From Eutreptiella sp. 'Long Island Sound 2002' (taxonomy: Eukaryota; Euglenozoa; Euglenophyceae; Eutreptiales; Eutreptiaceae): DNA of 64,000 nucleotides. The stretch lies in contig OZ038378.1 in NCBI GenBank assembly GCA_964036045.1, positions 56,459,498 through 56,523,497 on the forward strand, in the 5' to 3' direction. Positions 10,640-21,380 of this stretch are shown here, in pieces. The notes under the pieces are model-generated. The model saw only the letters and a list, made by a program, of their open reading frames with translations, had not been told where the DNA came from and ran no database searches. How positions within the stretch are numbered: the first letter of the stretch is position 1; each line of letters begins with the position of its first letter. Position numbers and translations under genes: made by a program.

Positions 10640-11440
10640 TCAAACATCATAGGTGTTCCTCGTTGGGAAAGTGAACAAGTTCGATTGCCGTGAGACCAAG
10701 GTACCCACATAACAAGCAAGTTTTGATGCCATGAGAAAGCCTACATGGCAACAAACGCACATATGGAGCAAGTGCACTCAACGATTGTGGTGTAAAACCT
10801 CGACAGGGTAAACCCAGCTCAGTGAACCAGTTTGATTGCCGTGAGAAGGCCTACACGGCGACCAAGGTACCCACATAACAGGCACGTTTTGATGCCATGA
10901 GAAGGCCTATATGGCAACAAACGTACATATGGAGCAAGTGCATTCAACGATTGTGACGAACGAGCATGGTCAAACAAACACTGGTGTTCCCTCATCCGAC
11001 AAAGCCAATTAGCTTGATTGCCGTGAGAAAGCCTACACGGGCACCAAGGTACGTACATAACAAACCGCTCGGATGCCATGAGAAAGCCTACATGGCAACA
11101 AAGGCACATATGGATCGCCGGGTGTTGCGAGCTGCTTTGATTGCCGTGAGAAGGCATACACGGCGACCAAGGTACCCACATAACAAGCACGTTTTGATGC
11201 CATGAGAAAGCCTACATGGCAACAAAGGCACATATGGATCGCCGGGTGTTGCGAGCTGCTTGGATTGCCGTGAGAAGGCCTACACGGCGACCAAGGTACC
11301 CACATAACAAGCACGTTTTGCTGCCATGAGAAAGCCTACATGGCAACAAAGGCACATATGGATCGCCGGGTGTTGCAAGGTGCTTGCTTCTACCGTGTGC
11401 GCTCTTGAACACTAACTCAAACAAACATTGGTGTTTCCTC
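10640..11440. repeat. Hairpin-repeat array upstream of Helitron A
   Basis: The array alternates two related half-units. One has stem GCCGTG/CACGGC and the other GCCATG/CATGGC, both around the loop AGAAAGCCTA (or AGAAGGCCTA). The half-units are linked by GACCAAGGTACCCACATAAC or AACAAAGGCACATATGGATC. The array starts at the same point, relative to the polyprotein start, in all three Helitron copies (after the shared CATAGGTGTTCCTCGTT). It has no credible coding potential. It may be a set of Rep or host-factor sites, or simply a satellite. Confidence 0.75.
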
Positions 11441-11459
11441 ATCGGACAAAGTCAATTCC

Positions 11460-12050
11460 GTACTGGACAAACCAACGATCGTCCTCAAAACGGCTCAAAA
11501 ACGGCCTTTTTTGGACACTAAATCGGCCATAGAACGGGATAGACGGCTCAAAACGGCATGAAAGCTGTTTGTGGTGATGGGTGTTTGCTCCCCGGTCGGT
11601 TCAAGCTACTTGGATGCCGGTTGTGAGCCACGGTGTGGTCGCAAGGACTTTTGGATTGCTTGTTGCGGCTTCCTGCCAGCTCTTGAACACCAAGTAAAAA
11701 CGCGTATTTTTCACCTCAAATGGACCACGGGAAGGCACCGCGGTGCGGAAGATGCCTTCTTCATCACCCATTTGCAATGATTTGATCGTCTAATCCTTGT
11801 GCAAGAACAACAGCGCTGACTGGAACCGCCTGCTTGACAAACCAACGATCGTCCTGAGTTTTCAGGACGATCGTCCTGAAAACGGCTCAAAAACGGCCTT
11901 TTTTGGGCAATAAATCGGCCAAAGAACGGGGTAGACAGCTCGAACCGGCACAAAACTTGTTTGTGGTGATGCGCCTTTGCGCCCCGGTCATTTTGAGCTA
12001 CTTGGATGCCGGTTTTGAGCCACGGTGTGGTCGCAAGGACTTTTTACTCG

Positions 12051-12082
<32 letters not shown>

Positions 12083-12150
12083 CTGCTGCTGCTTGCCAAA
12101 ACGTGTTGCTCACCCTTGGCCCCTATTCAAGAATCGAACTAGGACCGAGC
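11460..12150 (+). repeat. Partial ~590-bp satellite units
   Basis: Two incomplete satellite units carry the diagnostic motifs: TCAGGACGATCGTCCTGA (near 11865), TTTTTTGGACACTAAATCGG, CTACTTGGATGCCGGTT, a CTG-rich tract near 12050-12090, and the ACTAGGACC/GGTCCTAGT inverted repeat near 12137-12162. They are the short equivalent of the long array at 26.8-34.9 kb and pass into the spacer at the same point (TTGCACAACGCATACG). Confidence 0.75.
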
Positions 12151-12735
12151 TGGGTCCTAGTGTTGCACAACGCATACGCAGCGATTGTATGTAATGTATT
12201 GTGGTTGTGAGTCTCTAGTTGAAAAATGGTAATCAAATTTGTAACATGTCAAGACATTTGAAAAGACATCATATACATTGACTCCACCATGATATGGCAC
12301 AACAATGCGTGTCATGCTTTGTGTGCCACGTTTTGTGGCAATCTTGTCATTGGGGTATAACATGGTCGGGCACACAATTGTACACGGACAATTGGAAAAT
12401 TAGTACAATGTCGGGATACAGCCCATAAGGTCACGATGACCTAACTCTACTGCCCCGACTAGAGTAAATCCCCCGGTCTTAGGTGCTACGCTGCTCCGAT
12501 GGGTTGTTTGTATACTGGAGGGGGCGCTTCCCATCAGCCAAAAGCATAGCACCCGTTGCCCCCTAGCCTCCGTGCCGTTGGCATCAAACCACAAGTTCGG
12601 GTGAAGTGAGATATGTTGAGACATCCGCATGTTCATGAGGTTCTTCCAAAATGTGCCCCATGAAGTATGATGGTTGCGCCAAACCACATACGACATGGAT
12701 AGTAGCACTTCCAAAGTTCTCAACCCACTTACGAG
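12150..12735. other. Conserved Helitron 3'-flank spacer, copy B
   Basis: This block matches 34905-35490 in copy C in order and sequence, including CCCCGACTAGAGTAAATCCC, GGTGCTACGCTG and CCGATGGGTTGTTTGTATAC. On the minus strand a short frame is shared by both (GFTLVG, QTTHR). I do not recognise a product, and different indels in the two copies argue against a maintained protein. Confidence 0.55.
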
Positions 12736-14590
12736 TTTTGTTCAGCAGCAAGGGAAAGCCCACTTGCCCACTCTGAACATGCCCCTCTCCACAAAGTCCG
12801 GCCAATGCCAACGCCCATATTCATGTTTCTTGACCCCATTTCAATGCTTTGTTCAGCAGCAAGGGAAAGCCCACTTGCCCACTCTGAACATGCCCCACTC
12901 TTATAAAGTCCACCTTGTACAATTGTGCAATCCATGCTTCTTGACTCCCGCCAATGCTTTGTTCGACAGCAAGGGAAAGCCCACTTGCCCACTCTGAACA
13001 TCCCTTCTTCAAAAGAATGCAACTCGTTAAAAGCCCATATCCATGTCTCTTGACCCCACTTCAATGCTCTTTGACTTCGGCTAATGCTTTGTTCTTCATC
13101 AAGGGAAAGCCCACTTGCCCACTGTGAACATCCCTTCTTGAAAAGAGTGCAACTTGTAAAACGTCCATATCCATATTTCATGACCCCATGTCAATGCTTT
13201 GTTCAGCAGCAAGGGAAAGCCCACTTGCCCACTCTGAACATTCCTTCTTCAAAAGAGTGCAACTTGTAAAACGCCCATATCCATATTGCTTTGTTCAGCA
13301 GCAAGGGAAAGCCCACTTGCCCACTCTGAACATGCCCCTCTCTTACAAAATCCACCTTGTACAATCGTGCAATCCATGCTTCTTGACTCCGGCCAATGCT
13401 TTGTTCAGCAGCAAGGGAAAGCCCACTTGCCCACTCTGAGCATCCCTTCTTCAAAAGAATGCAACTCGTTAAAAGCCCATATCCACGTCTCTTGACCCCA
13501 ATTGAATGCTTTTTGACTTCGGCTAATGCTTTGTTCAACAGCAAGAGAAAGCCCACTTGCCCACTGTGAACATCTCTTCTTCAAAAGAGTGCAACTTGTA
13601 AAACGTCCATATCCATATTTCATGACCCCATGTCAATGCTTTGTTCAGCAGCAAGGGAAAGTCCACTTGCCCACTCTGAACATTCCTTCTTCAAAAGAGT
13701 GCAACTTGTAAAACGCCCATATCCATATTTCTTTCTTCGGCAGCAAGGGAAAGCCCACTTGCCCACTCTGAACATGCCCCTCTCTTACAAAAACCACCTT
13801 GTACAATCGTCCAATCCATGCTTCTTGACTCCGGCCAATGCTTTGTTCAGCAGCAAGGAAAAGCCAACTTGCCCCCTCTGAACATTCCTTCTTCAAAAGA
13901 GTGCAACTTGTAAAAAGCCCATATCCATGTTTCTTGACCCCACTTCAATGCTTTGTTCAGCAGCAAGGGAAAGCCCACTTGCCCACTCTGAACATTCCTT
14001 CTTCAAAAGAGTGCAACTTGTAAAACGCCCATATCCATATTGCTTTGTTCAGCAGCAAGGGAAAGCCCACTTGCCCACTCTGAACATGCCCCTCTCCTAC
14101 AGCATGCACCTTGTACAATCGTCCAATCCATGCGTCTTCACTCCGGCTATTGCTTTGTTCAGCAGCAAGGGAAAGCCCACTTGCCCACTCTGAACATCCC
14201 TTCTTCAAAAGAGTGCAACTTATAAACAGCCCATATCCATGTTTCTTGACCCCACTTCAATGCTTTGTTCAACAGCAAGGGAAAGCCCACTTGCCCACTT
14301 AGAACATGTCCCTCTTTTACAAAGTCCACCTTGTACAATCGTCCAATCCATGCTTCTTGACTCCGGGTAATGCTTTGTTGAGCTGCAAGGGAAAGCCCAC
14401 TTGCCCACTCTGAACATGCTCGAACAAAGTCCAATTTGTCCAAACGCCCACTCCTTGCTTTTTGATTCCAGCCAATGCTTTGTTTAGGAGCAAGGGAAAG
14501 CCCACTTGCCCACTTTGAAAATCCCTTCTTCAAAAGAGTGCAACTTGTAAAAAGCCGATATCCATGTTTCTTGACCCCACAAAGTCCAAA
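12735..14590. repeat. 105-bp minisatellite array, copy B
   Basis: Many tandem units share AGCAAGGGAAAGCCCACTTG followed by CCCACTCTGAACAT, a variable middle and TGACTCC-GCCAATGCTTTGT. The common unit is about 105 bp, or 35 codons. Some shorter units lack the CTCTTACAAA part. Because the period is near a multiple of three, open frames run through it on both strands (minus-strand motif GHVQSGQVGFPLLLNK). It starts just beyond the stop of the Helitron gene. Confidence 0.85.
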
Positions 14591-14723
14591 ATGTGAAACA
14601 CCCTTCGACCTTTGGCAAGCAACGGCAAATGACTATATTGCTACCGGCGCCACCGGCTGCGAAGCTCAAGCCATTGCTATTACTTGAGTCTGGTCGGTTG
14701 AGGCGAAGCACATACGAAGCTTT
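14590..14723. other. Conserved junction between minisatellite and Helitron stop
   Basis: The block (AAAGTCCAAAATGTGAA, then CGGCGCCACCGG near 14645) is present in the same place at 37080-37260 in copy C. It probably forms the 3' untranslated part of the Helitron gene. Confidence 0.5.
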
Positions 14724-15749
14724 TCAATGCAACTTATACTTGTCCTTCAACAGATTATATGCCTTCAAAAGCAATTGAAAGCGATCCGTGGCCCAAGAGT
14801 CTTTAGACTTATCAGGATGCAGTTGAACACTGAGCTTCAAGTAATGTTTGCGAACATCTTGAGCACTTGTGGCACCTAGTAGAGTTTGAGCCATGGTGAC
14901 CTTGTCCTTGGACTTCGACAATAGTGATCCAATCTCAACCAAACTGGATCCCGGCACGGTGGAAATGTGGCATGGAACCCAAGGTGTAGGCGGACTATGC
15001 ATTGATCGGGAGGAGAAAGAAGATGATGACGATGATTGGATGGGCGTTGCACTTGCTGGGGGTGCGATGGTTTGTGGCGATAGTGAGGAGGCTTTGGGAG
15101 GTGAAGTTGCATGGCATGTTGTTGCCGGTGTTGATGTGGATGAGCGGTGTCTCCGTTTTGAAGGTGCGGTGGGTGAGGTTTCATTGTCACGTACACGTTG
15201 CTTTCCTTTCCGTTCTAGTCTTTGTTGTCCTCGTTCATCCAGCAACGTTCGTGCTTCAGAAGCGGCGTTGATGAAAGTGTCTTCATCCAATGCGGGTTGT
15301 AGCACAGTGTCAATGATATCCCCTTCCATTTCTTGTCTTTCACGAGTGTGTGTATTTGTACCCGTACATTGCCTTTTGCGGGCTTTTGGAGACGGTGTAT
15401 TGATTGGTCGTTTGCCATTGGAGAGGGGCTGGACGATGGAAGCATGTTGTAAATTCTCTTCTTGGCCAGCATTGCTGGGATCATGTTTGCAACTTGCTTC
15501 ATGCAGTCGCCGATGATGTGGAGTGGTGAACACCCGACCACATTGCCTGCCGCAAGGAAATGTTCCTTTTCTAGGGGACTTCTTGGATCCCTTGCGACGG
15601 ATCATCTTGTCGTGGCCTCTCATGTCGTAGTCAATATCCCATTCACGGTACATGGCCTTCAACAAGTTGTGAGCATTCTCATAGTTCGTTTTCAACATAT
15701 ATCGAACAACCATGACTTTGGAACAAGTGACTTCAATCGACCCCGCCAA
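14724..15749 (-). CDS. Helitron B C-terminal zinc finger and J domain
   Basis: This is the C-terminal end of the Helitron polyprotein, moved out of frame from the helicase by a 1-nt deletion near 15720; copy C keeps the two parts fused (SCVPKVMVVRYMLKT). A C-x3-C-x11-H-x3-C-like finger (FPCGRQCGRVFTTPHHRR then LHEASC) lies near 15500-15590. A low-complexity Ser/Thr/Pro-rich linker follows. The end carries a DnaJ-type J domain: LLGATSAQDVRKHYLKLS, then the diagnostic HPDK, then ATDRFQLLLKAYNLLKD. J domains stimulate the ATPase of Hsp70 through the HPD loop between helices II and III. A J domain on a Helitron protein suggests recruitment of host Hsp70, for example to remodel the Rep-DNA complex; that role is inference. 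Confidence 0.82.
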   Translation of the reverse strand: MAGSIEVTCSKVMVVRYMLKTNYENAHNLLKAMYREWDIDYDMRGHDKMIRRKGSKKSPRKGTFPCGRQCGRVFTTPHHRRLHEASCKHDPSNAGQEENLQHASIVQPLSNGKRPINTPSPKARKRQCTGTNTHTRERQEMEGDIIDTVLQPALDEDTFINAASEARTLLDERGQQRLERKGKQRVRDNETSPTAPSKRRHRSSTSTPATTCHATSPPKASSLSPQTIAPPASATPIQSSSSSSFSSRSMHSPPTPWVPCHISTVPGSSLVEIGSLLSKSKDKVTMAQTLLGATSAQDVRKHYLKLSVQLHPDKSKDSWATDRFQLLLKAYNLLKDKYKLH

Positions 15750-18022
15750 TCTTCCGGTGCCTCTTCATGGTTCCGCAAGCGAACAACACGAAGACCATCA
15801 CCTGTGCGAACCCGGCTAATGCCCACGTAGAAGGCGTTGTACGTCAACGCGGGTAGGCTCTTGTCATCCACGACCAAGATGATTTTATCCATTGACCTAC
15901 ATTGCACCCCATGATATGTTGATCCAAAGGTCAATCGGAAGGGATGTGTGTGAGTGTACAAAGACCCACCGCCTTTGGTGCGCACAGCAATGTACCGATG
16001 AATGTTGATCTTGCGTTGCACTTGCATGAGAGGAACAACGACCTTTGATGCATCCTCATGTTGCATTCCACTTGTACTTAAGGCCGAAGCATCAATGGCA
16101 ATGGTGACACAAAATGGTGGGAACTCAAGCATCACCACAGTACCAGCACGCGCATCACGGATCTCTTGCGCTCTACTTTGCGCTTCATCGTCATGCAGGA
16201 CTATGCTATGCAACCGTCCTTGGGTACCGTTGGACAATCCTTTCTCTGGTCTTAAATTGCTTGTGAGGCAACAAGGTGCTTGTGGGACAAAGTATGCGGT
16301 CATGTCTTTCACCGTGTCATATATGAAATCTGAATTGTGTCCAAACATCTTTTCATACTTGTCAACCATTGGCAACCTCCAAGCTACGATAGGCAATCCC
16401 CGAGCAATAGCAAATCGTTGAAGCATGACTTCATTCACAGCGTGAACGGTCTTTTGATCAGTGCTAACGATTGTGGTTTCTTGCCAGGCAGGGTCCTTGA
16501 ATTCCTCCGGAGTGATTTCCACGATGGTATCCAAGAATTCCATGCGTGTTTGCAGAGCACCGATGGTCCACTCACGGAAGGCTGATACCGATGCAGCATA
16601 TTGTGGATCCGTGGCTCTATGTTGTTTCACGAGACTCACTTCATCAAACTTTTGGAACGATTCCCGGCCAAATACATCATTCAAGTATTGCCCACCAACT
16701 TGGACTTTTACGGATCCAAATAATTCCGTTTGACCAACAGGCGTTAATTGCACGAAATCACCCATCAATACCACGCACATACCGCCAAATGGTTTATCTT
16801 GGCATTGCATGATCTCACATAGGCGGCTATGAATATCCCGTAGCATGCGACAACCAACCTTTGAGACTTCATCCACTATCAACACTTTGCAACCTTCAAA
16901 AAGTTTACGCAAGCGGTGCAACTTTGCCTTGTCGCTCTCGCATTGTAGCGTTTCACTGTCTCCATCAAAAACAGCAAGGCCCAATGCATGATGGATGGTA
17001 GATCCCTTTGCCAGATTACTTGCGGCGATTCCTGATGGAGCAACAAATCGCACAACGTTCCAACCAAAGCTTTGTCGTAATCTTGCACGGATTTCCCGTG
17101 CCACCCAACTCTTTCCCGTTCCTCCACCAGCATGTAGGAAGACTAAAGGTGCAATTGGCTTGGCGGATGAGTCGCACGTGGCCTCTAACCTCAGGTAATT
17201 TGTGATCCTGTCGATGATCTCTTCTTGATCGGGACTTCCTGTTGTTATGGTGTGACCATCACATGTGGAAGAAACATGTGTCTCCGGTGACTCCTCCTCA
17301 GCCTTGATATCATCGAATACTCTTTGGGCATGGGAGTAAATATCATCTCCATGTGGGTAATGATCATCATCTCCCAAAGCATAAAGAAACTTTGTTTCTT
17401 TTTCCCGTGAGGCATGACTCCTTGCCGGTGCCAGCCCCAATTGCAAATTCAAGGCTTCTTTGAGAATATCAAACTCCTCACTTAAAGCCGAACGTCCTTT
17501 TTTAGTTGCGTTTTGGGCTCTTTGAATTGCTTCTTGCATATCCTGCACCGCTTCGGCGAACCTGCTATCTTTCACCTCCGTTCTCGTTTCCTTCAGCTCC
17601 GCCATCTCCTTACCCGCGTTGAATTCAACATCCAACGGGTGCCTCACGACCCAAATCTTCCTACAACGCTTTCGAATGTCATCCGTCAATGACTTTCGCA
17701 AGCGATCATAGTGCCCAATCTTCTTCAACCAGACAACCATGGAATGCCGACTGCGCTCCAAGTAGCTTGCATGTGCGGTCCTGCAATGTTCCTCCCATTG
17801 CAAGTAATCGTTCCAAGTGATTTGGGGTGGTACTTCAATATCCCAAGGAACAAAATTGCACATGACAAGCTTGGCCCATGCGTTCCTTGTGCGAGCACTA
17901 CCATCCACACCGGGCCACACCGGCATGCGCTTCCCTTCCAAGATAGGGCACCTAGATTGTGACACTAGGTATTGCACGTAATTAGTATCATCAAGCACAT
18001 GCCGGGGATGGAAATCAAACAT
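15692..18022 (-). CDS. Helitron B PIF1-type helicase domain
   Basis: This is an uninterrupted 776-residue stretch of the polyprotein. Residues 1-290 are the Rep-helicase linker (MFDFHPRHVLDDTNYVQ and an acidic region). Walker A is GGGTGKSW at about residue 298, Walker B is VLIVDEVS at about 380, followed by MGDFVQLTPVG (motif III with Gln) and LTSNLRPEKGLSNGTQG. Motif VI is YVGISRVRTGDGLRV near 730. These are the marks of the PIF1/RecD2-like superfamily 1B helicases fused to Rep in eukaryotic Helitrons. All core motifs look intact. Upstream, a 4-nt deletion near 18050 puts it out of frame with Rep. Downstream, a 1-nt deletion gives the short tail KSWLFDIC in place of the finger and J domain. 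Confidence 0.92.
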   Translation of the reverse strand: MFDFHPRHVLDDTNYVQYLVSQSRCPILEGKRMPVWPGVDGSARTRNAWAKLVMCNFVPWDIEVPPQITWNDYLQWEEHCRTAHASYLERSRHSMVVWLKKIGHYDRLRKSLTDDIRKRCRKIWVVRHPLDVEFNAGKEMAELKETRTEVKDSRFAEAVQDMQEAIQRAQNATKKGRSALSEEFDILKEALNLQLGLAPARSHASREKETKFLYALGDDDHYPHGDDIYSHAQRVFDDIKAEEESPETHVSSTCDGHTITTGSPDQEEIIDRITNYLRLEATCDSSAKPIAPLVFLHAGGGTGKSWVAREIRARLRQSFGWNVVRFVAPSGIAASNLAKGSTIHHALGLAVFDGDSETLQCESDKAKLHRLRKLFEGCKVLIVDEVSKVGCRMLRDIHSRLCEIMQCQDKPFGGMCVVLMGDFVQLTPVGQTELFGSVKVQVGGQYLNDVFGRESFQKFDEVSLVKQHRATDPQYAASVSAFREWTIGALQTRMEFLDTIVEITPEEFKDPAWQETTIVSTDQKTVHAVNEVMLQRFAIARGLPIVAWRLPMVDKYEKMFGHNSDFIYDTVKDMTAYFVPQAPCCLTSNLRPEKGLSNGTQGRLHSIVLHDDEAQSRAQEIRDARAGTVVMLEFPPFCVTIAIDASALSTSGMQHEDASKVVVPLMQVQRKINIHRYIAVRTKGGGSLYTHTHPFRLTFGSTYHGVQCRSMDKIILVVDDKSLPALTYNAFYVGISRVRTGDGLRVVRLRNHEEAPEDWRGRLKSLVPKSWLFDIC

Positions 18023-18102
18023 AACATTTTCGGGGCGTCCATCATTGACTCTGTAACTTCAATAGGGTCCGTTGCACGCCGTTGCTCTACTTTGATGAGA
18101 CA

Positions 18103-20126
18103 TTAATACTCAAGAGCGCAAAGGGCCCTAAGCCGCTTCCCAGGACAAGCATAATTGATGGCGGGCGTGACAGCAATTTTCCTGGCTTCCAATCCTTCAC
18201 CCACTGTGTAAACGTACGCTTGGCATGTCGCATCTGCATCGGATTGCGACACATCCATTGTCAACGAGTTCAGGTGTTCCAGAAGAGTAGTCTTGTCTTC
18301 TTGGTCATTCTCAGAAGAACCCGTGCCATTGTCATTGGGAGGCGGATGTGTTGGCGTTTGTGATGCTTGCTGCATATCAACATTTGATGTTGCCAAGGGA
18401 TCATCACCCACCACATTTGAGCCACATGACGAAATGGATGGCGCGTCTACACAAATATTGTGCATGTCTGCATGATGTTCATCATCACTTGTACTCTCCC
18501 CGCCTCCATCTTCCAACATTCCACTGAATAAAGTAGGAATGGTGGCTACAGTGCTCCAAGGATGCACAACGGCAAACTTGTGAGAGCAATGCCATGAGGG
18601 ATATCCCAACAAGGAGACGGCTGCCATTTGCGCACTAAATTCCACCTTCTTGTCCAACGGGTTGATGATGCGCTTTAGCAACAAGGCCTCCTTCTCTCCG
18701 GGTTGTGCAAACTCCGTGGTGTCCATTTTGTCCACCTCACGAGTCACTTGACGAATTGTGCTCAACACATTGGCAATCCTTACCGGATTCTTGTTACAGT
18801 AACCAACAACGTATTTGGCCACAGCAACTGGCACGTCCTCACCTCCGAGAAAGTGCACATTGGTGTTGCTAGCATACAGGTAGGCCAAGAATTTGTTGGT
18901 TTCAACCACACGTCCATCACAAGGATGTGGCCGCCGCAACTCCCATATGACGAGAACACAACTTACCTTTTCATCATTGGCATCGAATTCTACTTCCGAC
19001 TCATACATCCGGATGTTGTGTCTTCCTCAAGGGGTATGATACGCCACAGAAAAATGTGGCCGTGTTTCACTGTACCCTTCTCCTGCAGCACGAGGCAACC
19101 CAAAACGGCACCCGCTCTTTCCTCCTGGTGGTTTACCGCAACTAGCAATGAGACACCTGTGGATTTGAATGTGTCCAAAGACCTTGGAGGCAAACTGTTC
19201 AATTTCCCGTGCCGCTTCATGGGGGTCATCCGGCAATGGCGGCAAAAGTTGCTTCTCCTCTAGCATACGTGGGGCTTCAACCTTGTGCTTTAGTCTATGC
19301 TCATAATCCTGGTGAATATGGGCATCCAATGCGGCACATATTTGTTGATCCAAAACCGTGGCCACAGCTTTCACAAGCTCGCTATTCCCCACAACCATGT
19401 CCAACAACCATGGGGGAATGCAACCCCAAAAGAGACCATGGAAATGGAGAGAGCCTCGGCCTTGGCATTCATAGCATGTGCAATGGGCCACACATGTACC
19501 AAATAGACCCTTCTCACGGTTGCACACCGCACGATCTTTCTTGGTTTGCTTGGAACTCGGAAGACCTAGCAAAACCTCCAAGAAAGCCCGCACTTGTCGC
19601 TCAAAAATGCGTGCGGCGGCCACAGGGTTCTTGGATAACGCTTCAAATCGCCGCGAAACCTGTGGCAATGGAACACGAGCTTGGCGATCACCCATCGACA
19701 AACATAAAGACAACTCGTTGTCTATATCATTTGGTGCAACCGTGTAGAAGAGACTTGGAGGCCCAAAAAACAGCATCATACTATTCATCTTCCCCATCAC
19801 GGCATACCGCTCCGAAGTGCTGAAGGGCACCGCTGCATGGCAAGTCCGGAACAAAGGCATGAATGTGTGCACAAGGTGTCGTGCTTCTTTCCCTTGGGGG
19901 TTTGCTTCTGCCTTCTTCAAATCTTCCTCAAGATTGGGCGTGTTGATGGCCGTCTCAAATGCCTTCGTTCGATTGGGATTGGCATAAATTGCATCCCTAA
20001 CACTTCCCAATGCTGTGTGGCGGAACGTTTGATTAAAGAGCAACAAACAAAAGTCGCGGGCCTCAGCAAAGCGATTATCATATTGCAACAACATGTGCCT
20101 TGTATCCGCTTCCGAAACTCCACATG
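18103..20126 (-). pseudogene. Helitron B Rep region
   Basis: This is the Rep portion downstream, in reading direction, of the foldback insertion. HUH is present as GRGSLHFHGLFWG (near 19432-19462), and the paired tyrosines as KYVVGYCNKNP near 18780-18815. The frame matches the N-terminal part at 23.5-25.9 kb once the foldback element and one target copy are removed. A TCA-to-TGA change at about 19024-19026 stops the frame between HUH and tyrosines, and a TAT-to-TAA change stops it at 18103. An extra 4-nt deletion near 18050 follows. The enzyme would nick and rejoin DNA during rolling-circle transposition. Confidence 0.88.
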
Positions 20127-21063
20127 CTTAGGCGGCCCTTTACGCACGTACCAAAATTGCCACAGTTCCCACATGGGTACCGACCCAAAACGGGGGCTGA
20201 AAAACCACTTTGAAAAATTGCACAATTGCGCTCTGCAGGGAACACCCCTAAAATCCCGTGAATTATCCAAAATGACTGTGTGTAGGGGGTACAACATGTG
20301 CCAGTCAAAATTCATGTATCCCTTTCAAATTTGGGCACTGCAGTGTCCATCCAAAGAAAAATCCAATTCTTCGAAATCATCCGCTGCTGCATTTCAAACC
20401 ACACCGTAAAATGCAACCTAAAAAATGAAGCAAGAAGGACAACATGCAAACACATGCAAAACTCTGGTTTGCTTTTTGTTACAGCTGCTGCTGACCCAGT
20501 CACTGTGATTGTATGCGAAGCGTGACAAACAATGCACCACCCATGCAGCCAACAAGCAATGGAGGCGCCGCCAGTGCAGCCAATGCAATAATAAATGAGG
20601 GCAACAATGCCTGCAGAAGAAATGGCGCAAGAGGAGTAAAAAAATGGCGAGTGGATGAATTTGGGCACTGCAGCGCCCAAAATTACCAAAACATGAAAAA
20701 GGGCACCAGTCTCACACCTGTGTGACACAAGACACATGGCAATGTGCAGTCCGCGCCCAAGACAAAGCAGAAGGTTACACCAAGCTTGCGACCCTATTGT
20801 GAAATGGGTCGTAATGTGTTGTTGTTGTTCTCATAGGCGCTGGTACCATGTATTGAAACGGAACTCTCACATTCATGTACCCAGTATGGGCTAAAATTTG
20901 ACTTTCACTACTTTTGAGCACTGCAGTGCCCAATTTTTTAAAAAGTTGGCAAATTTACCCGCTTCAATTCATTGTGGTGCATAGGTTCCACGAAGGGCAA
21001 GAAAGGCCAACAACTGTGCTTGCGTTGCGTTGGGTGGCATTCATGGTACCAAATATTTTTTGG

Positions 21064-21380
21064 CTACGGAGAGACAGACAAACGGACAGGCAAGCAGACA
21101 AACAGACAGATAGACAGAGAGACAATCCAATGGACACCCCGACAAACGGACGAACAGATAGACACATACACGGACGGACAGACCGACAGGCAAACAAACA
21201 GACAGACAAATAGACAGACATACAGGCAGACAACAAACAGACGGACGGACGACTGGGCGGACGGACTGTGGGACAGAGAGACACAAAGAGAGAAACAAAG
21301 AAGACAAACCGTCAGACAAGACAAGACAGACGGACGGACGGACACATGGACAGACGGAGAGACAGGTACAATGTCTGTCC
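21064..21380. repeat. (GACA)n-type tetranucleotide tract, left arm
   Basis: This is a degenerate tract of GACA, GACG and AACA tetramers in the left foldback arm. Its inverted counterpart is at about 22595-22915 as (TGTC)n. Apparent Cys/Ser/Val-rich open frames here come only from the repeat. Confidence 0.9.

Larger units (their letters stand above)
4719..11460 (-). mobile_element. Giant Helitron, copy A (3' truncated)
   Basis: This is the first of three minus-strand copies of one Helitron. It keeps the hairpin array, N-terminal region, DUF6570-like region, Rep, and the helicase up to Walker B. It lacks the rest of the helicase, the zinc finger and the J domain, because homology to copy B (16861 onward) stops at 4719. 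Helitrons move by rolling-circle replication using a HUH endonuclease with two catalytic tyrosines plus a 5'-3' helicase; both enzyme parts are recognisable here. Lesions include nonsense codons at 9992-9994 and 9260-9262, a 1-nt insertion near 7400 and a ~282-bp insertion near 6 kb, so this copy cannot be autonomous. Confidence 0.8.

Noticed and set aside
10640-11440. CRISPR-like array
   Set aside because: Repeats are contiguous variants of each other without unique spacers, and the context is a eukaryotic transposon.
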